The notes under the pieces: model-generated
The model's input: only the letters and a program-made list of their open reading frames with translations
Databases searched by the model: none
Told to the model about the DNA's origin: nothing
Source of the DNA: Candidatus Uhrbacteria bacterium RIFCSPLOWO2_02_FULL_49_11
GTDB taxonomy: Bacteria; Patescibacteriota; Patescibacteriia; 2-02-FULL-49-11
Length of the DNA: 10,903 nt
Assembly (NCBI GenBank): GCA_001791465.1
Contig: MGER01000015.1
Coordinates: 1 to 10,903, forward strand
Direction: 5' to 3'
Shown here: one piece after another, positions 1 to 7,753 of the stretch
Position numbering within the stretch: position 1 is the first letter of the stretch
Layout of the letters: each line of letters begins with the position of its first letter
Position numbers and translations under genes: made by a program

Positions 1-640
1 ATCCCCGCCGTCGCTCTTCAAGGGTATGTGCGGTATCAAATAACGCAAAAAGATAAATGGGAAATAGTACCCCTGCATACCATTTCACCAATACTGACGC
101 CGCCAGGAGTACAAATGACCATCGCCAGCGCTGGCGATACAGCAAGTACAGGGAGAGTTGGAGAAACAGCGCGGCTACTACATCAAAACGATGAAATGTA
201 TAAAATAAAACTGAGGGGGTGACTAAGAGAAAAAGGAGCGCACGCCGCTCATGCGGGATGGAATACTTTACCGCTACTAACAATGCGAGTCCCGCGAACA
301 GGGTAAAGATATGAAACCACACATGATAACCGACTTTACTCTCACTCATAAGAGCGGGCAGGGTAAAGAAGAGAGTGGCGAGGGCGGGATATTCAAAAGG
401 CTTATCAACGTAAGGAATATAATTTTGACGGAACCACGATCCTTCCTCGCGGTAATAGTCTAATTCTCTCACATCAAAAATCATATTATACTTCAATCTG
501 CTCTGGAGCGTGGTAAAGGTGAGATACGAGGGCCACGTCAAAGAACGAGGCGTAAACGCCACAATAATTATACCAATCACAATAAATATTATTATTGGCG
601 CTGCATTAAATATCCTTTTCATGTGATGATCAAATCTCAT
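1..640 (-). CDS. GT87/DUF2029-like membrane glycosyltransferase, 3' end outside window
   Basis: Open reading frame from ATG at 640 that runs off the left edge, giving the first 213 residues. Hydrophobic segments lie near residues 14-30, 86-98, 107-124, 134-147, 152-168 and 175-201. An N-terminal helix is followed by an outside loop with acidic residues (D56, E59, D61 then YY), the usual place of the catalytic Asp in GT-C enzymes. The motifs PFEYPALA (81-88), FDVVAALF (152-159) and VKWYAGVLFP (185-194) resemble the GT87/DUF2029 polyprenyl-phosphate-sugar transferase pattern (YPP, then N/F-D, then K-x-YP). Expected role: moving mannose or a related sugar from a lipid carrier to an envelope glycan at the outer face of the membrane. 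It starts 7 bp after the preceding gene's stop, so it is probably in the same operon. No clear Shine-Dalgarno; an ATG at 622 is an alternative start. Family call fairly sure, substrate unknown. Confidence 0.72.
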   Translation of the reverse strand, partial: MRFDHHMKRIFNAAPIIIFIVIGIIIVAFTPRSLTWPSYLTFTTLQSRLKYNMIFDVRELDYYREEGSWFRQNYIPYVDKPFEYPALATLFFTLPALMSESKVGYHVWFHIFTLFAGLALLVAVKYSIPHERRALLFLLVTPSVLFYTFHRFDVVAALFLQLSLYLLYRQRWRWSFVLLAASVLVKWYAGVLFPIYLFALFDTAHTLEERRRG

Positions 641-647
641 AGAGGTG

Positions 648-2312
648 TTAACGCATCGAAAATAATCCTATCCCTTGATCCACAAAAACAGGGTGCAACA
701 AGGAATCTGCAGCAAGAGTGAGCATGTCTCTTTGATCAGACGACATCATAACCACGTCAGTAATATTTTCGTCCCGTAAAAACTGCCGACGCGCCTCCCT
801 GCTCCCTTGCCCTGAGAGAAACCACTCCGCCATACTGCGGCGCAGCGCTTCTTGAGGGCTGTGCGCGCCTGATCCCCCATAGACCGCCCTGCCTGTCCAC
901 GCAGGTATAAAACTCGCTTCATCAACAGGCGCAAGCACCACCCCCTCCTGAAGAGACGCGCGCATAAGCAAATCCAATACTTTTTTCTGCGTAGCGTTCA
1001 GATAAAAATAAGCAGAATGGTCGGTAAAGAGCTCAAGATCCCGGCTTATCGTGCCTACCGTGGAAAAAATAAAGATAATGCCGCACAGCACCATCGCCGG
1101 ATTTCGCAAGATACGAATGGTTTTATGCCAGGGTATGGTATTGAACAGAAAACACATCCCGACTCCTGCCAACATCGCGAGCGGCACGTGCATCCCTTCC
1201 AATAATCTCCTTTGAAACGGCAAAGGGCTCAACACGAACGCGCACTGTACTGCAATCCAAGAACCTAAAAGCCACACGGCGCGAGGGTGAAGGGGTGATG
1301 GCTCGCTTCCTTTGTTCCGCACGCGCCAAAACCACACTCCCCCTGCGAGCGCGAGGGGAACCAGTAATCCATACCCTAAAAGTACTGCCCAAAGCGCGGG
1401 AGTAGTAGTTACATTCTGCATTGCCCACTCCCGGGTAATCCAATCGGACCGCAGGCGCATAAGCTGCCATGCAATACTTGGCAGAGAAATGCCGCTGATC
1501 ACCGCAAGCGTCACGCACGAACGGCGCAATGAGGTGCGCCCCATGATCACTGTCCACACAAGCAGTATGCTGCCAAGCGTCACCGCATGGAATGGATGAA
1601 AATGGAATAGCGCGGCCGCCGCCAATCCTCCGCTTAAGCGCCACCAGAAAGGCTTTGAAGAGGCGGATGCGCGCAAAAAAGAAAACAGCACGAATAAAAA
1701 TAAAATAAGCGATGCCAAAAGATGAGGCGAATGGTAAAGGGTTAAAAAAGTGTTTGCTTCCGGCACCCAAAGATCAAGGGGCCAGTCATATCTTCCCTCA
1801 AAGGGAGGCGATTTCAAAAAAGGAAGCGCGAGATAGCCGATGCCGGAACCCAAAAAGGTAAGTACGCCTGCAGTGTAAAATGCGCGAAAGGGCACGAGTA
1901 TGCGCAACAGCTGATGCAACACGAGCACCAACAACGGAATGAGCGCGAGCCGCGCGAGATGGAATGCCAACGGCATGGATATTCCGGCGGTATGGGCCAT
2001 GATGCCTAAACAATACCAAAACGCATTCACCATGCTGATACTCCCTACCCCGTCAATCCCCGCAAAGAGATTTCTTTCCGCCATATCGCCCCGCCCCGCC
2101 TGCAACATTTGCGCGTAATACACGTTGAAATCACCGGGGGTGAGGGCATGCAGGCCGGTGTAAGTTGCTCCCGGCGGCGTCTGCACATACCCGTAGAGAT
2201 ACGGCGCGCCCGTGACGAAAATAAGAATAATACTTGCCGTGGCAATATGTTTCCATGCAGAATTATTCTGAAAATATTCAAAAATCATATATCGATAATG
2301 GCGCTCTTTCAA
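648..2312 (-). CDS. Polytopic GT-C-like membrane protein (putative glycosyltransferase)
   Basis: 554 residues with about ten or more membrane helices (first at 22-41), then a soluble C-terminal tail from about 430. After helix 1 comes an outside loop with PGDFNVYY (D61), as expected for the acidic catalytic loop of GT-C enzymes. Other visible motifs are PEANTF...YHSPHLL (184-199), HFHPFH (237-242) and FQRRLLEG (366-373). The tail carries IPAWTGRAVYGG (469-480), a pattern I associate with large uncharacterised membrane proteins of candidate-phyla bacteria. The start used is TTG at 2312: its TTGA overlaps the TGA stop of the upstream gene, and AGGGAG lies 2 bases before it. ATG at 2288 (residue 9) is the alternative and lacks a ribosome site. 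The function is inferred from topology and the operon with two other GT-C-like genes. It could instead be a flippase or polymerase, but the single acidic first loop favours a transferase. Confidence 0.7.
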   Translation of the reverse strand: MKERHYRYMIFEYFQNNSAWKHIATASIILIFVTGAPYLYGYVQTPPGATYTGLHALTPGDFNVYYAQMLQAGRGDMAERNLFAGIDGVGSISMVNAFWYCLGIMAHTAGISMPLAFHLARLALIPLLVLVLHQLLRILVPFRAFYTAGVLTFLGSGIGYLALPFLKSPPFEGRYDWPLDLWVPEANTFLTLYHSPHLLASLILFLFVLFSFLRASASSKPFWWRLSGGLAAAALFHFHPFHAVTLGSILLVWTVIMGRTSLRRSCVTLAVISGISLPSIAWQLMRLRSDWITREWAMQNVTTTPALWAVLLGYGLLVPLALAGGVWFWRVRNKGSEPSPLHPRAVWLLGSWIAVQCAFVLSPLPFQRRLLEGMHVPLAMLAGVGMCFLFNTIPWHKTIRILRNPAMVLCGIIFIFSTVGTISRDLELFTDHSAYFYLNATQKKVLDLLMRASLQEGVVLAPVDEASFIPAWTGRAVYGGSGAHSPQEALRRSMAEWFLSGQGSREARRQFLRDENITDVVMMSSDQRDMLTLAADSLLHPVFVDQGIGLFSMR

Positions 2313-3856
2313 AACTCCCTGGCTTTATAAATCAAAAAGTCCTCCTCCTCAAAGATAAGCTCGAGCTCGGGATGTGCGGAAACTGCGTCACGATGCACCT
2401 GATCAGGATAGGTGACTGCGTACGTGCCGGGAGAGAGGCGCTCTACCAACCCGCGAGGGAAACCATCGCGCACATCGACCGCATCAAAGCGTTTGCCTTC
2501 AATATCGTAGAACTTGAGCGGCATACCGATCAAGAAGTTCGTGACAATGCGCTTAGCGCCTACGTCGATTAAAACTGAATATAACTTTTGAGACCGGACC
2601 ACATGATAGGTGGTCTCTGGCATGGACCCCACGTAGAATTGGGCTGATTTGCCGCCGCTCGCAAGGTAAGCCATAAAATAATTCCTGACGATACGCATAC
2701 TATTGAATGCGACAAGAATCCCCACGATAATCCATAGAGAGCGTTGCCAACGAAGCCGACGCATTATGCCAAGAAAAAATAAGGAGAGGATGAGCGGAAC
2801 GAAATACAATGGCAATAGAAAATAACGCTCCGAATTCCCAGGCGAGACTGACAAAGTTACAAAAAAGACGCTTATGAATCCGATTAAAAGAGGTTGATAT
2901 ACCGCCGTCTTGCGCGCTCCCTCGCGCCAGGCACGTACGAAAGCATAACTGATCGCGAGAATAAAAAACAATACATTAACAATCGAACCAGGAGACACCA
3001 CTTCGCCAGTGAACCGCAAAAAAAGAACGTCACCCTGAATAATGCGCAAAAATAGCCACGGCCACTCCATCACACGTGAGAAGAAACCCACAGATGAGGT
3101 ATATAAGAAGGAAGCCCACTCGCTCCCCGAATCAATTGAACCGCACCACAGGTGAGGAATTATTCCGAGTGCCCCCCCGGCAAGCGCATAGAGGGCAGTG
3201 ATCACACGCGTCTGTCTTTCTCTCAGAAAGAACAAGGTGAACACCAAGAGCACGGCGGGAAGGGTGAGTAACAAAAGATGATTCCATACCCCCAATGCGA
3301 GCGTCACGACCGCGAGGACCATCCATCTCCACCTGGCGCGGCCGCGACCATCAAGAGCATGAAGGAAAAAATATAGTGAGGTCAACGAGAGCACGGGAGC
3401 AAGCGCAAGAAATGCCCACGCGGTTCTCCCATACATCACAAACCATGGAGAACTCACAAGGAGAAGCACCGCGAGAGCGGCGCTCATGGCGCCAAATAAA
3501 CGGCGCAGAACCAAAAAATACACGCCTACACTGATCACGCTGGTTATTGCAGTGAACACACGCAACACGCCGACCGTACGCCCGAATCCTTGCAGGAATG
3601 GCGCGAGAAAATAATAATGTAGTGGGCCAGTGTAAAATCGCAACCCGCACAAAGGGTGGTGTCCGGTGAGTATGTCACTAACCGTCAAGCCGAGCCATGC
3701 TTCATCGCCATTAAGTCCCGGGACTTTGCCTAGATAAGGAAATAAAAATGCAAACGCGAGCGCCGTTGAAAGCGCGAGGAGTGCGGGTATGATAAAATGC
3801 TCGTGCGCAAGTTTGCTCTGGGAGTCTCTATGGTCATCCATATTGTTCATGCTCAA
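2309..3856 (-). CDS. ArnT/PMT-like glycosyltransferase (GT39/GT83 family)
   Basis: 515 residues. A cytoplasmic N-tail (1-20) and a first helix (about 21-41) lead into the loop LNGDEAWLG (48-56), whose adjacent Asp51-Glu52 matches the acidic pair of dolichyl/polyprenyl-phosphate mannose or ArnT transferases. Next comes YTGPLHYYFLAP (75-86), like the YxGPLYY motif of this group, and LRVFTAITS as the conserved Arg-containing helix start. About ten further helices follow, then a soluble domain from about 400 to the end. It likely transfers a sugar from a lipid-phosphate carrier to lipid or protein on the outer face. TTG at 3856 is the first start after an in-frame TGA and lies 7 bases after a G6 run; ATG at 3850 (codon 3), behind GAGAG, is equally possible. 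It precedes and overlaps the next glycosyltransferase by 4 bases. Family call good, substrate unknown. Confidence 0.8.
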   Translation of the reverse strand: MSMNNMDDHRDSQSKLAHEHFIIPALLALSTALAFAFLFPYLGKVPGLNGDEAWLGLTVSDILTGHHPLCGLRFYTGPLHYYFLAPFLQGFGRTVGVLRVFTAITSVISVGVYFLVLRRLFGAMSAALAVLLLVSSPWFVMYGRTAWAFLALAPVLSLTSLYFFLHALDGRGRARWRWMVLAVVTLALGVWNHLLLLTLPAVLLVFTLFFLRERQTRVITALYALAGGALGIIPHLWCGSIDSGSEWASFLYTSSVGFFSRVMEWPWLFLRIIQGDVLFLRFTGEVVSPGSIVNVLFFILAISYAFVRAWREGARKTAVYQPLLIGFISVFFVTLSVSPGNSERYFLLPLYFVPLILSLFFLGIMRRLRWQRSLWIIVGILVAFNSMRIVRNYFMAYLASGGKSAQFYVGSMPETTYHVVRSQKLYSVLIDVGAKRIVTNFLIGMPLKFYDIEGKRFDAVDVRDGFPRGLVERLSPGTYAVTYPDQVHRDAVSAHPELELIFEEEDFLIYKAREF

Positions 3857-4049
3857 CTCTCAACCCCCCTCTTCAAGAAACACGGTCACACAACACTGCA
3901 GGGCTTCAATCAAAATCTTAATGACTGGCGGGAGAGTGCGGAGAGCATAAAAAAAGAATGCCCGCCAAGGCTACTCACGCCCGCCTCCTATCGAACACTC
4001 CTATTCCTATGCGATACATAATAAAGTTCTGATGTCTGCCAATAATGCG

Positions 4050-5105
4050 CTATGGGGCGGTAACGTTTTTTTTGAAACCCTGTATCGTGGACACCGGCAT
4101 GGGATCTACATTATTGAGGCATGCACAATAATAACTCACCCAGTCGCCCATCCCGATAATCCACCAAAGCGCCTCATGCGGTTTATTCATAGGCGCACGC
4201 ACGCGTTCAACCCGTAATCCTGATTCTTTGAGCAGTGCGGCAAAGTGGTCAAGCTGCGGCATTGAAACGGTCTGATCGGAAGGCGCCTCGAGAAACACCC
4301 ACGTACCTAGATCGCTCACGACAGAGGGAAGTTTGAGTCCCTCAAGCGTATTATGGAATAATTCTGGCACCTCCTCTATAACACACAGGGATTTTGCATT
4401 TTCGTTCATCTGGGTTTTCCATCGGCGCGCGGCAGGCGCCAAAAGCCCTCCCGCTACCACTAAGGATAAGCGGTCAAGAAGCTGGTAGGCGAGCAATTTT
4501 GCCGGATTTTGTTCCGTCGGCACCTCTTGCGTCACCGAGGAGGTAATCTTCAAAAACGCATCCGACATCGCATTGCACATGGCATCGCACGCGGTCCCGG
4601 TGATTGCTGAAATAACCTTAAGAATAAGTACGGTTATCGCACCCACGGCAAGCCTCGGCTGCGGATAGGATCCCGGCGACAAGAGCAGAGTGCCGTCTGC
4701 AGCGGCATGCGCCGCAAGTTTTCCGCCAGACGCAATGGCGACAAGAGGGCATCCGCGCGCCTTGGCCTGCAGATACGCTTTCACGGTCTCTGCGGTATTG
4801 CCTGAATAGCTTACCGCAATCACGAGAGTGGAGGGCTGCACCCAGTCAGGGAGCACGCTGCTGCGCAGCACGATAATGGGCAGAGGGCATTGGTGAGCCA
4901 CCATTGCCGCGGCAAGGTCTCCCCCGATCGCAGAACCGCCTAACCCTATCACTGCAATCGTGGTGAGCGCGCGGCCATCTATGCCTATAGAGGGAAAAGG
5001 CGCCTCTACCGCTTCACGCACGCGCGCAGGCAGAAGGCGCAGCTCTTCCGCCATATTACTGCGATCAACGGTATGGAGCGATGTGAGGTCGTCAAGGAAA
5101 GACAT
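4050..5105 (-). CDS. Bifunctional phosphoglucose/phosphomannose isomerase
   Basis: 351 residues from ATG 5105. Interconverts glucose-6-P and fructose-6-P, and mannose-6-P and fructose-6-P, in the cytoplasm. Two SIS (sugar isomerase) domains are visible: GLGGSAIGGD (54-63) starts the phosphate-binding part and SYSGNTAET (99-107) is the classic SIS serine/threonine loop. NENAK (234-238) supplies the catalytic Glu235, and His251 in LFHNTLEG lies 16 residues later, the same separation as Glu203/His219 of the Pyrobaculum enzyme as I remember it. The C-terminal DPMPVSTIQGFKKNV holds Thr340 and Lys345/346, expected for mannose-6-P activity and the active-site lysine. Length is normal for the family (about 300-350). 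A TTG 21 bases upstream (5126) is in frame but sits in repeat sequence, so ATG 5105 is preferred. Neighbouring envelope glycosyltransferases fit a role in mannose-nucleotide supply as well as glycolysis. Confidence 0.93.
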   Translation of the reverse strand: MSFLDDLTSLHTVDRSNMAEELRLLPARVREAVEAPFPSIGIDGRALTTIAVIGLGGSAIGGDLAAAMVAHQCPLPIIVLRSSVLPDWVQPSTLVIAVSYSGNTAETVKAYLQAKARGCPLVAIASGGKLAAHAAADGTLLLSPGSYPQPRLAVGAITVLILKVISAITGTACDAMCNAMSDAFLKITSSVTQEVPTEQNPAKLLAYQLLDRLSLVVAGGLLAPAARRWKTQMNENAKSLCVIEEVPELFHNTLEGLKLPSVVSDLGTWVFLEAPSDQTVSMPQLDHFAALLKESGLRVERVRAPMNKPHEALWWIIGMGDWVSYYCACLNNVDPMPVSTIQGFKKNVTAP

Positions 5106-5109
5106 GTAA

Positions 5110-5210
5110 AGAAAATCAAAATGCAAAAGTCAAAAGTCAAAATGAAGGCATTCCGCCCCGCCTTGGCGGGGCTCCATAATTTTGATTTTTGATATTTGAT
5201 TTTTGATATC
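5110..5210. repeat. GC hairpin framed by inverted A-rich/T-rich iterated arms
   Basis: At 5155-5172 a 7-bp perfect stem (GCCCCGC / GCGGGGC) closes on a CTTG tetraloop. The left flank (5110-5147) repeats TCAAAA-type units; the right flank (5174-5210) repeats TTTTTGA-type units, its imperfect reverse complement. The whole block can fold into one long hairpin of roughly 100 bases. It lies between the proposed isomerase promoter and its ATG, so it would be in the 5' leader of that mRNA. There is no clean T-run after the GC stem on either strand, so it is not an obvious terminator. It looks like a small dispersed, MITE- or REP-like element. Confidence 0.7.
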
Positions 5211-5222
5211 TATTCCACATTC

Positions 5223-5251
5223 ATTGTAACAGACCATAATGATCATGTACA
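5223..5251 (-). promoter_or_regulatory. Putative sigma70-type promoter for the isomerase gene
   Basis: On the minus strand TGTACA (5246-5251, 4 of 6 to TTGACA) is followed after 17 bases by TACAAT (5223-5228, 5 of 6 to TATAAT). Transcription would begin near 5216 and give a leader of about 110 bases containing the hairpin element. Found by eye only. Confidence 0.45.
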
Positions 5252-5270
5252 CTTTACCTACGCGCCTCGC

Positions 5271-5310
5271 GCGGACTAACGCGGACAAGGATGTCGACTC
5301 ACGCGGAAAA
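5271..5310. repeat. Short GCGGAC iteration
   Basis: Two adjacent 10-base units, GCGGACTAAC (5271-5280) and GCGGACAAGG (5281-5290), with a third partial copy ACGCGGAAAA (5301-5310). An inverted GTCCGC follows near 5329. Small and degenerate, it lies in the non-coding gap upstream of the isomerase promoter. The gap otherwise shows no gene. Confidence 0.4.
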
Positions 5311-5356
5311 TACACCCCGTCCGCTTCACGTATATACCTCTCTTAATGAAGGGAAT

Positions 5357-5379
5357 AAAAATCCCCTCCTCTGGAAGGG
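5357..5379 (-). terminator. Intrinsic terminator after the cyclase gene
   Basis: Read on the minus strand: CCCTTCC, loop AGA, GGAGGGG (7 pairs, one a T-G wobble), then A and five T (5361-5357). It lies 42 bases after the cyclase stop codon and would end that transcript before the isomerase promoter. Confidence 0.65.
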
Positions 5380-5421
5380 TATTCCGCCCAAGCGGGACGG
5401 GTGTGTTACGATAAAGTGCGA

Positions 5422-6048
5422 TTATTTGAGCAACACCGCCCTCACCGGCGAAGCTTCAATGCCGATGATCCTCAACGGTAAACAAACGAGCGTGTACTTG
5501 CCCGGTTTCACTCCCGTTAAATTTACTCCTTCCGCTATGGCAACGCCTGCGCGCAATAAACTTTTATGCACCGGGTGGCCGGGATTGCCGCGCCGTTCGA
5601 CGGAGAGATAATCGACACCCACTAACTTGGTTTTTTTCGCGGCAAGAAATGCGGCCACTTCATTTCCTATTGCGCCATACTTCTGGTAAAATTTCTTCGT
5701 CAATAAATGTTTCCCATTACCAAGATTAAAGAGCAGCCGTTCGCCGCGCGTGATATGAAACGGTTTTACATCATTCATACTCACTTCTTTTCTGCCCTTC
5801 AGATCTACTTTTAATACGCGGCAAGGGCCGATCAGATAATCAAGAGGAACAGATTCCAGCGATGTGCCCTTCCCAAGGAAATGTTTTGGCGCATCAAGGT
5901 GAGTGCCCGTATGTGCGCCGAGCGACAAGTTCGTTACACGCACGCCGTCTCGCGCGTAGGTGCGCAGCGCCTTTGTGCGCAAGCCTTGTTCTCCCGGCCA
6001 GACCACGAGAGAGGAAGTGAGGGAAAGAGTAATATCAATTATCTTCAT
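5422..6048 (-). CDS. Cyclase / kynurenine formamidase-like metal-dependent hydrolase
   Basis: 208 residues from ATG 6048, a usual length for this family (Pfam cyclase, PF04199). MKIIDITLSL...VVWPGE (1-20) is the typical N-terminus, with Trp17 where KynB places a substrate-contacting aromatic residue. HTGTHLDAPKH (46-56) is the signature: His50, Asp52 and His56 are the expected metal/catalytic residues. GVDYLSVERRG (144-154), His161 and Glu173 in AIAEGVNL complete the site. Members hydrolyse N-formylkynurenine or other amides/lactones in the cytoplasm; no kyn genes are nearby, so the real substrate is unknown. An in-frame ATG at 6075 exists, but the proposed -10 box (6066-6071) lies downstream of it and family members begin MKI.DIT, so 6048 is preferred. 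It is a monocistronic unit between a promoter and a terminator. Confidence 0.87.
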   Translation of the reverse strand: MKIIDITLSLTSSLVVWPGEQGLRTKALRTYARDGVRVTNLSLGAHTGTHLDAPKHFLGKGTSLESVPLDYLIGPCRVLKVDLKGRKEVSMNDVKPFHITRGERLLFNLGNGKHLLTKKFYQKYGAIGNEVAAFLAAKKTKLVGVDYLSVERRGNPGHPVHKSLLRAGVAIAEGVNLTGVKPGKYTLVCLPLRIIGIEASPVRAVLLK

Positions 6049-6065
6049 AAAGATAGGGTGAGTAA

Positions 6066-6094
6066 ATTGTACCATTTCATGAGTAAAGAATCAA
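6066..6094 (-). promoter_or_regulatory. Promoter of the cyclase gene
   Basis: Minus strand TTGATT (6089-6094, 4 of 6) and TACAAT (6066-6071, 5 of 6) with exactly 17 bases between. The start point would be near 6059, leaving only about 11 bases before ATG 6048 and no room for a standard ribosome site, so the message would be almost leaderless. Confidence 0.6.
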
Positions 6095-6144
6095 AGTGAA
6101 AAAATGAGATTCATTAATTAATTTCAGCCTTTTTGGTTGATTTT

Positions 6145-6173
6145 TTTACCCTTTTAAGGTAGGCTTGTACCAT
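6145..6173 (+). promoter_or_regulatory. Possible promoter for the 524-residue membrane protein gene
   Basis: TTTACC (6145-6150, 4 of 6) and TACCAT (6168-6173, 4 of 6) are 17 bases apart. Initiation would fall at about 6180, on the ATG itself, implying leaderless translation. A second reading is TTGATT (6137-6142) with TAGGCT (6160-6165). Weak evidence, supported mainly by divergent gene layout and the absence of a ribosome site. Confidence 0.3.
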
Positions 6174-6178
6174 AATAT

Positions 6179-7753
6179 ATGGCAACCACACTAACGAAGC
6201 CTATCGCGCAACTGCTGGAAGTCTGCCAATCCCCTGAACCGGAAACGCATAAGGAGACCGTGATCCACGTCGACGAGCTGGTGTCGCGGGCCGCTTTTTT
6301 GTATGAAAAAATCCGCAATGCCGTTGACTACCGTGAAGATCATCTCTTGAGGCGGGGCGCGATAGAGAGGATGCTGAAACGCCTGCTTGTGCGCGGCGCG
6401 AAGAGCGAGGCGGTGGCAAAACCCCTCGTGATCGAACTCATCCGTGCGCGGTACCTTAACAACGACGCGCTCCCAGAAAGAATCATCGGCGAAGTCGGAG
6501 TTATTCTTGAACGTTATATTGCGCTGTGGAATGCGGCGCCCGCGGAAGTGCAGACGAATGCGGACCTTTTTTCTTGGATGCTGGGAGTCGCGGCGCGCGA
6601 AGTCGAGGAAGCGGTTGCGCCGTCCCCGCATATCGACAAACTCGTGGAATCGATGTACCGGTCGCTAGTGGCGCACATCAAACTCCCAAGCCGCATGACG
6701 GACGAGCGCGAGAAGAATACCCAACTCTTCATCGCCATCCATCGCGCGCTGGTGCAATCAGACTTGCCCACTATCCGCTACAAGCTCTTTGCCGTATATG
6801 CTCCAGGATGGAAGACGATCAATCCGGAACAAATCGGCTCATTAGGATGGAACATCGCGTCAATCGCCCAGGCGATAGAACGCGACCTCTCACACCCTAT
6901 CGGCGAATCATTCGCGCGCCATCTCAAAAGAGACGCTGCCGCATTCACTGTGCTCCATGACATTATTGAAGAAAGGCCGAAAGAAGCAGCGGCGGTCCTT
7001 ACGAACCCCCTCTCGCTTGAAGACCGCGTGCGGAGAGCGTGTCAGCTTCGCTATAAGAGAGCAAAAGAAAAGCTGGGCCGTTCCGCAGTGAGGTCTATCA
7101 TTTTCATCTTTTTCACCAAAATGCTCCTCGCCATCGTCCTTGAAATTCCTTATGAAATCTACCTGGTCAAGGCTTTCAATCCCATTCCGTTGCTTATTAA
7201 CGTCACCATACCTCCCTTTCTCCTCTTCCTCGTCGCGGCCACCACCAAAGTGCCCACCAAAAAAAATACCGAGGCCATTATCGCGACGGTGCGGGATCTC
7301 GTGGAAGAAGGGCGCACCATGACTCCTATAGAGATCAGACGTCTCTCCAAGCCCATCTTTTCATCCATTATGCTCGGTATCGCCTATCTCACGCTCTACG
7401 GCGTAACCTTCGGTTTTATTATCTGGGGATTGCGCACACTCCATTTTAATATCATCTCGGGCGCGCTCTTTCTCCTCTTCTTGTCCCTCGTGTCGTTCTT
7501 CGCAATCCGCATCAGACAAGGGGTGCGCAGGCTGGTGGTCATAGAAAGGAAAGAAAATGTATTTACCTTCCTGTTCGATCTCTTTACCATCCCGGTCATC
7601 CGCGCCGGCCGCTGGATTTCCATCAAATCCTCGAACATCAACATCTTCGTCTTCATCCTCGATTTTCTCATCGAAACCCCGTTCAAATCCCTCCTTGACG
7701 TCACAGAAGAATTCACAACGTTTATCAAGGAAAAGAAGGAAGAAGTGCTCTAG
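6179..7753 (+). CDS. Membrane protein of unknown function, large helical N-terminal domain
   Basis: 524 residues that I cannot assign to a named family. Residues 1-300 are soluble, charged and helix-rich, with no signal peptide. Four membrane helices follow at about 306-330, 335-355, 394-418 and 424-445, in two hairpins separated by a charged loop (356-393, with VRDLVEEGRTMTP). Residues 459-500 contain two further hydrophobic or amphipathic stretches (FTFLFDLFTIPVIRAGRW and INIFVFILDFLIETPF) joined by a polar turn, ending in an acidic/basic tail (EEFTTFIKEKKEEVL). No catalytic motif, nucleotide-binding loop, or Cys/His cluster is visible. The plan suggests a membrane-anchored scaffold or remodelling protein, but that is a guess. 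ATG 6179 has no ribosome site. It is transcribed toward proBA, separated by a repeat element. Confidence 0.85.
   Translation: MATTLTKPIAQLLEVCQSPEPETHKETVIHVDELVSRAAFLYEKIRNAVDYREDHLLRRGAIERMLKRLLVRGAKSEAVAKPLVIELIRARYLNNDALPERIIGEVGVILERYIALWNAAPAEVQTNADLFSWMLGVAAREVEEAVAPSPHIDKLVESMYRSLVAHIKLPSRMTDEREKNTQLFIAIHRALVQSDLPTIRYKLFAVYAPGWKTINPEQIGSLGWNIASIAQAIERDLSHPIGESFARHLKRDAAAFTVLHDIIEERPKEAAAVLTNPLSLEDRVRRACQLRYKRAKEKLGRSAVRSIIFIFFTKMLLAIVLEIPYEIYLVKAFNPIPLLINVTIPPFLLFLVAATTKVPTKKNTEAIIATVRDLVEEGRTMTPIEIRRLSKPIFSSIMLGIAYLTLYGVTFGFIIWGLRTLHFNIISGALFLLFLSLVSFFAIRIRQGVRRLVVIERKENVFTFLFDLFTIPVIRAGRWISIKSSNINIFVFILDFLIETPFKSLLDVTEEFTTFIKEKKEEVL

Noticed and set aside
28..222. Plus-strand reading frame of 64 codons
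   Set aside because: Lies antisense within the intact minus-strand GT87-like gene, whose motifs are clear.
1123..1770. 215-codon minus-strand frame
   Set aside because: Shadow frame of the membrane protein at 648-2312; Arg/Ala-rich product with no domain, while the main frame is consistently hydrophobic.
3926..3967. TGGCGGG/CCCGCCA inverted repeat in the gap before the ArnT-like gene, considered as a terminator
   Set aside because: The loop is about 28 bases and the A/T-run lies inside the loop, not after the stem.
4032..4217. 61-codon plus-strand frame
   Set aside because: Mostly antisense to the 3' end of the isomerase gene, with no supporting motif.
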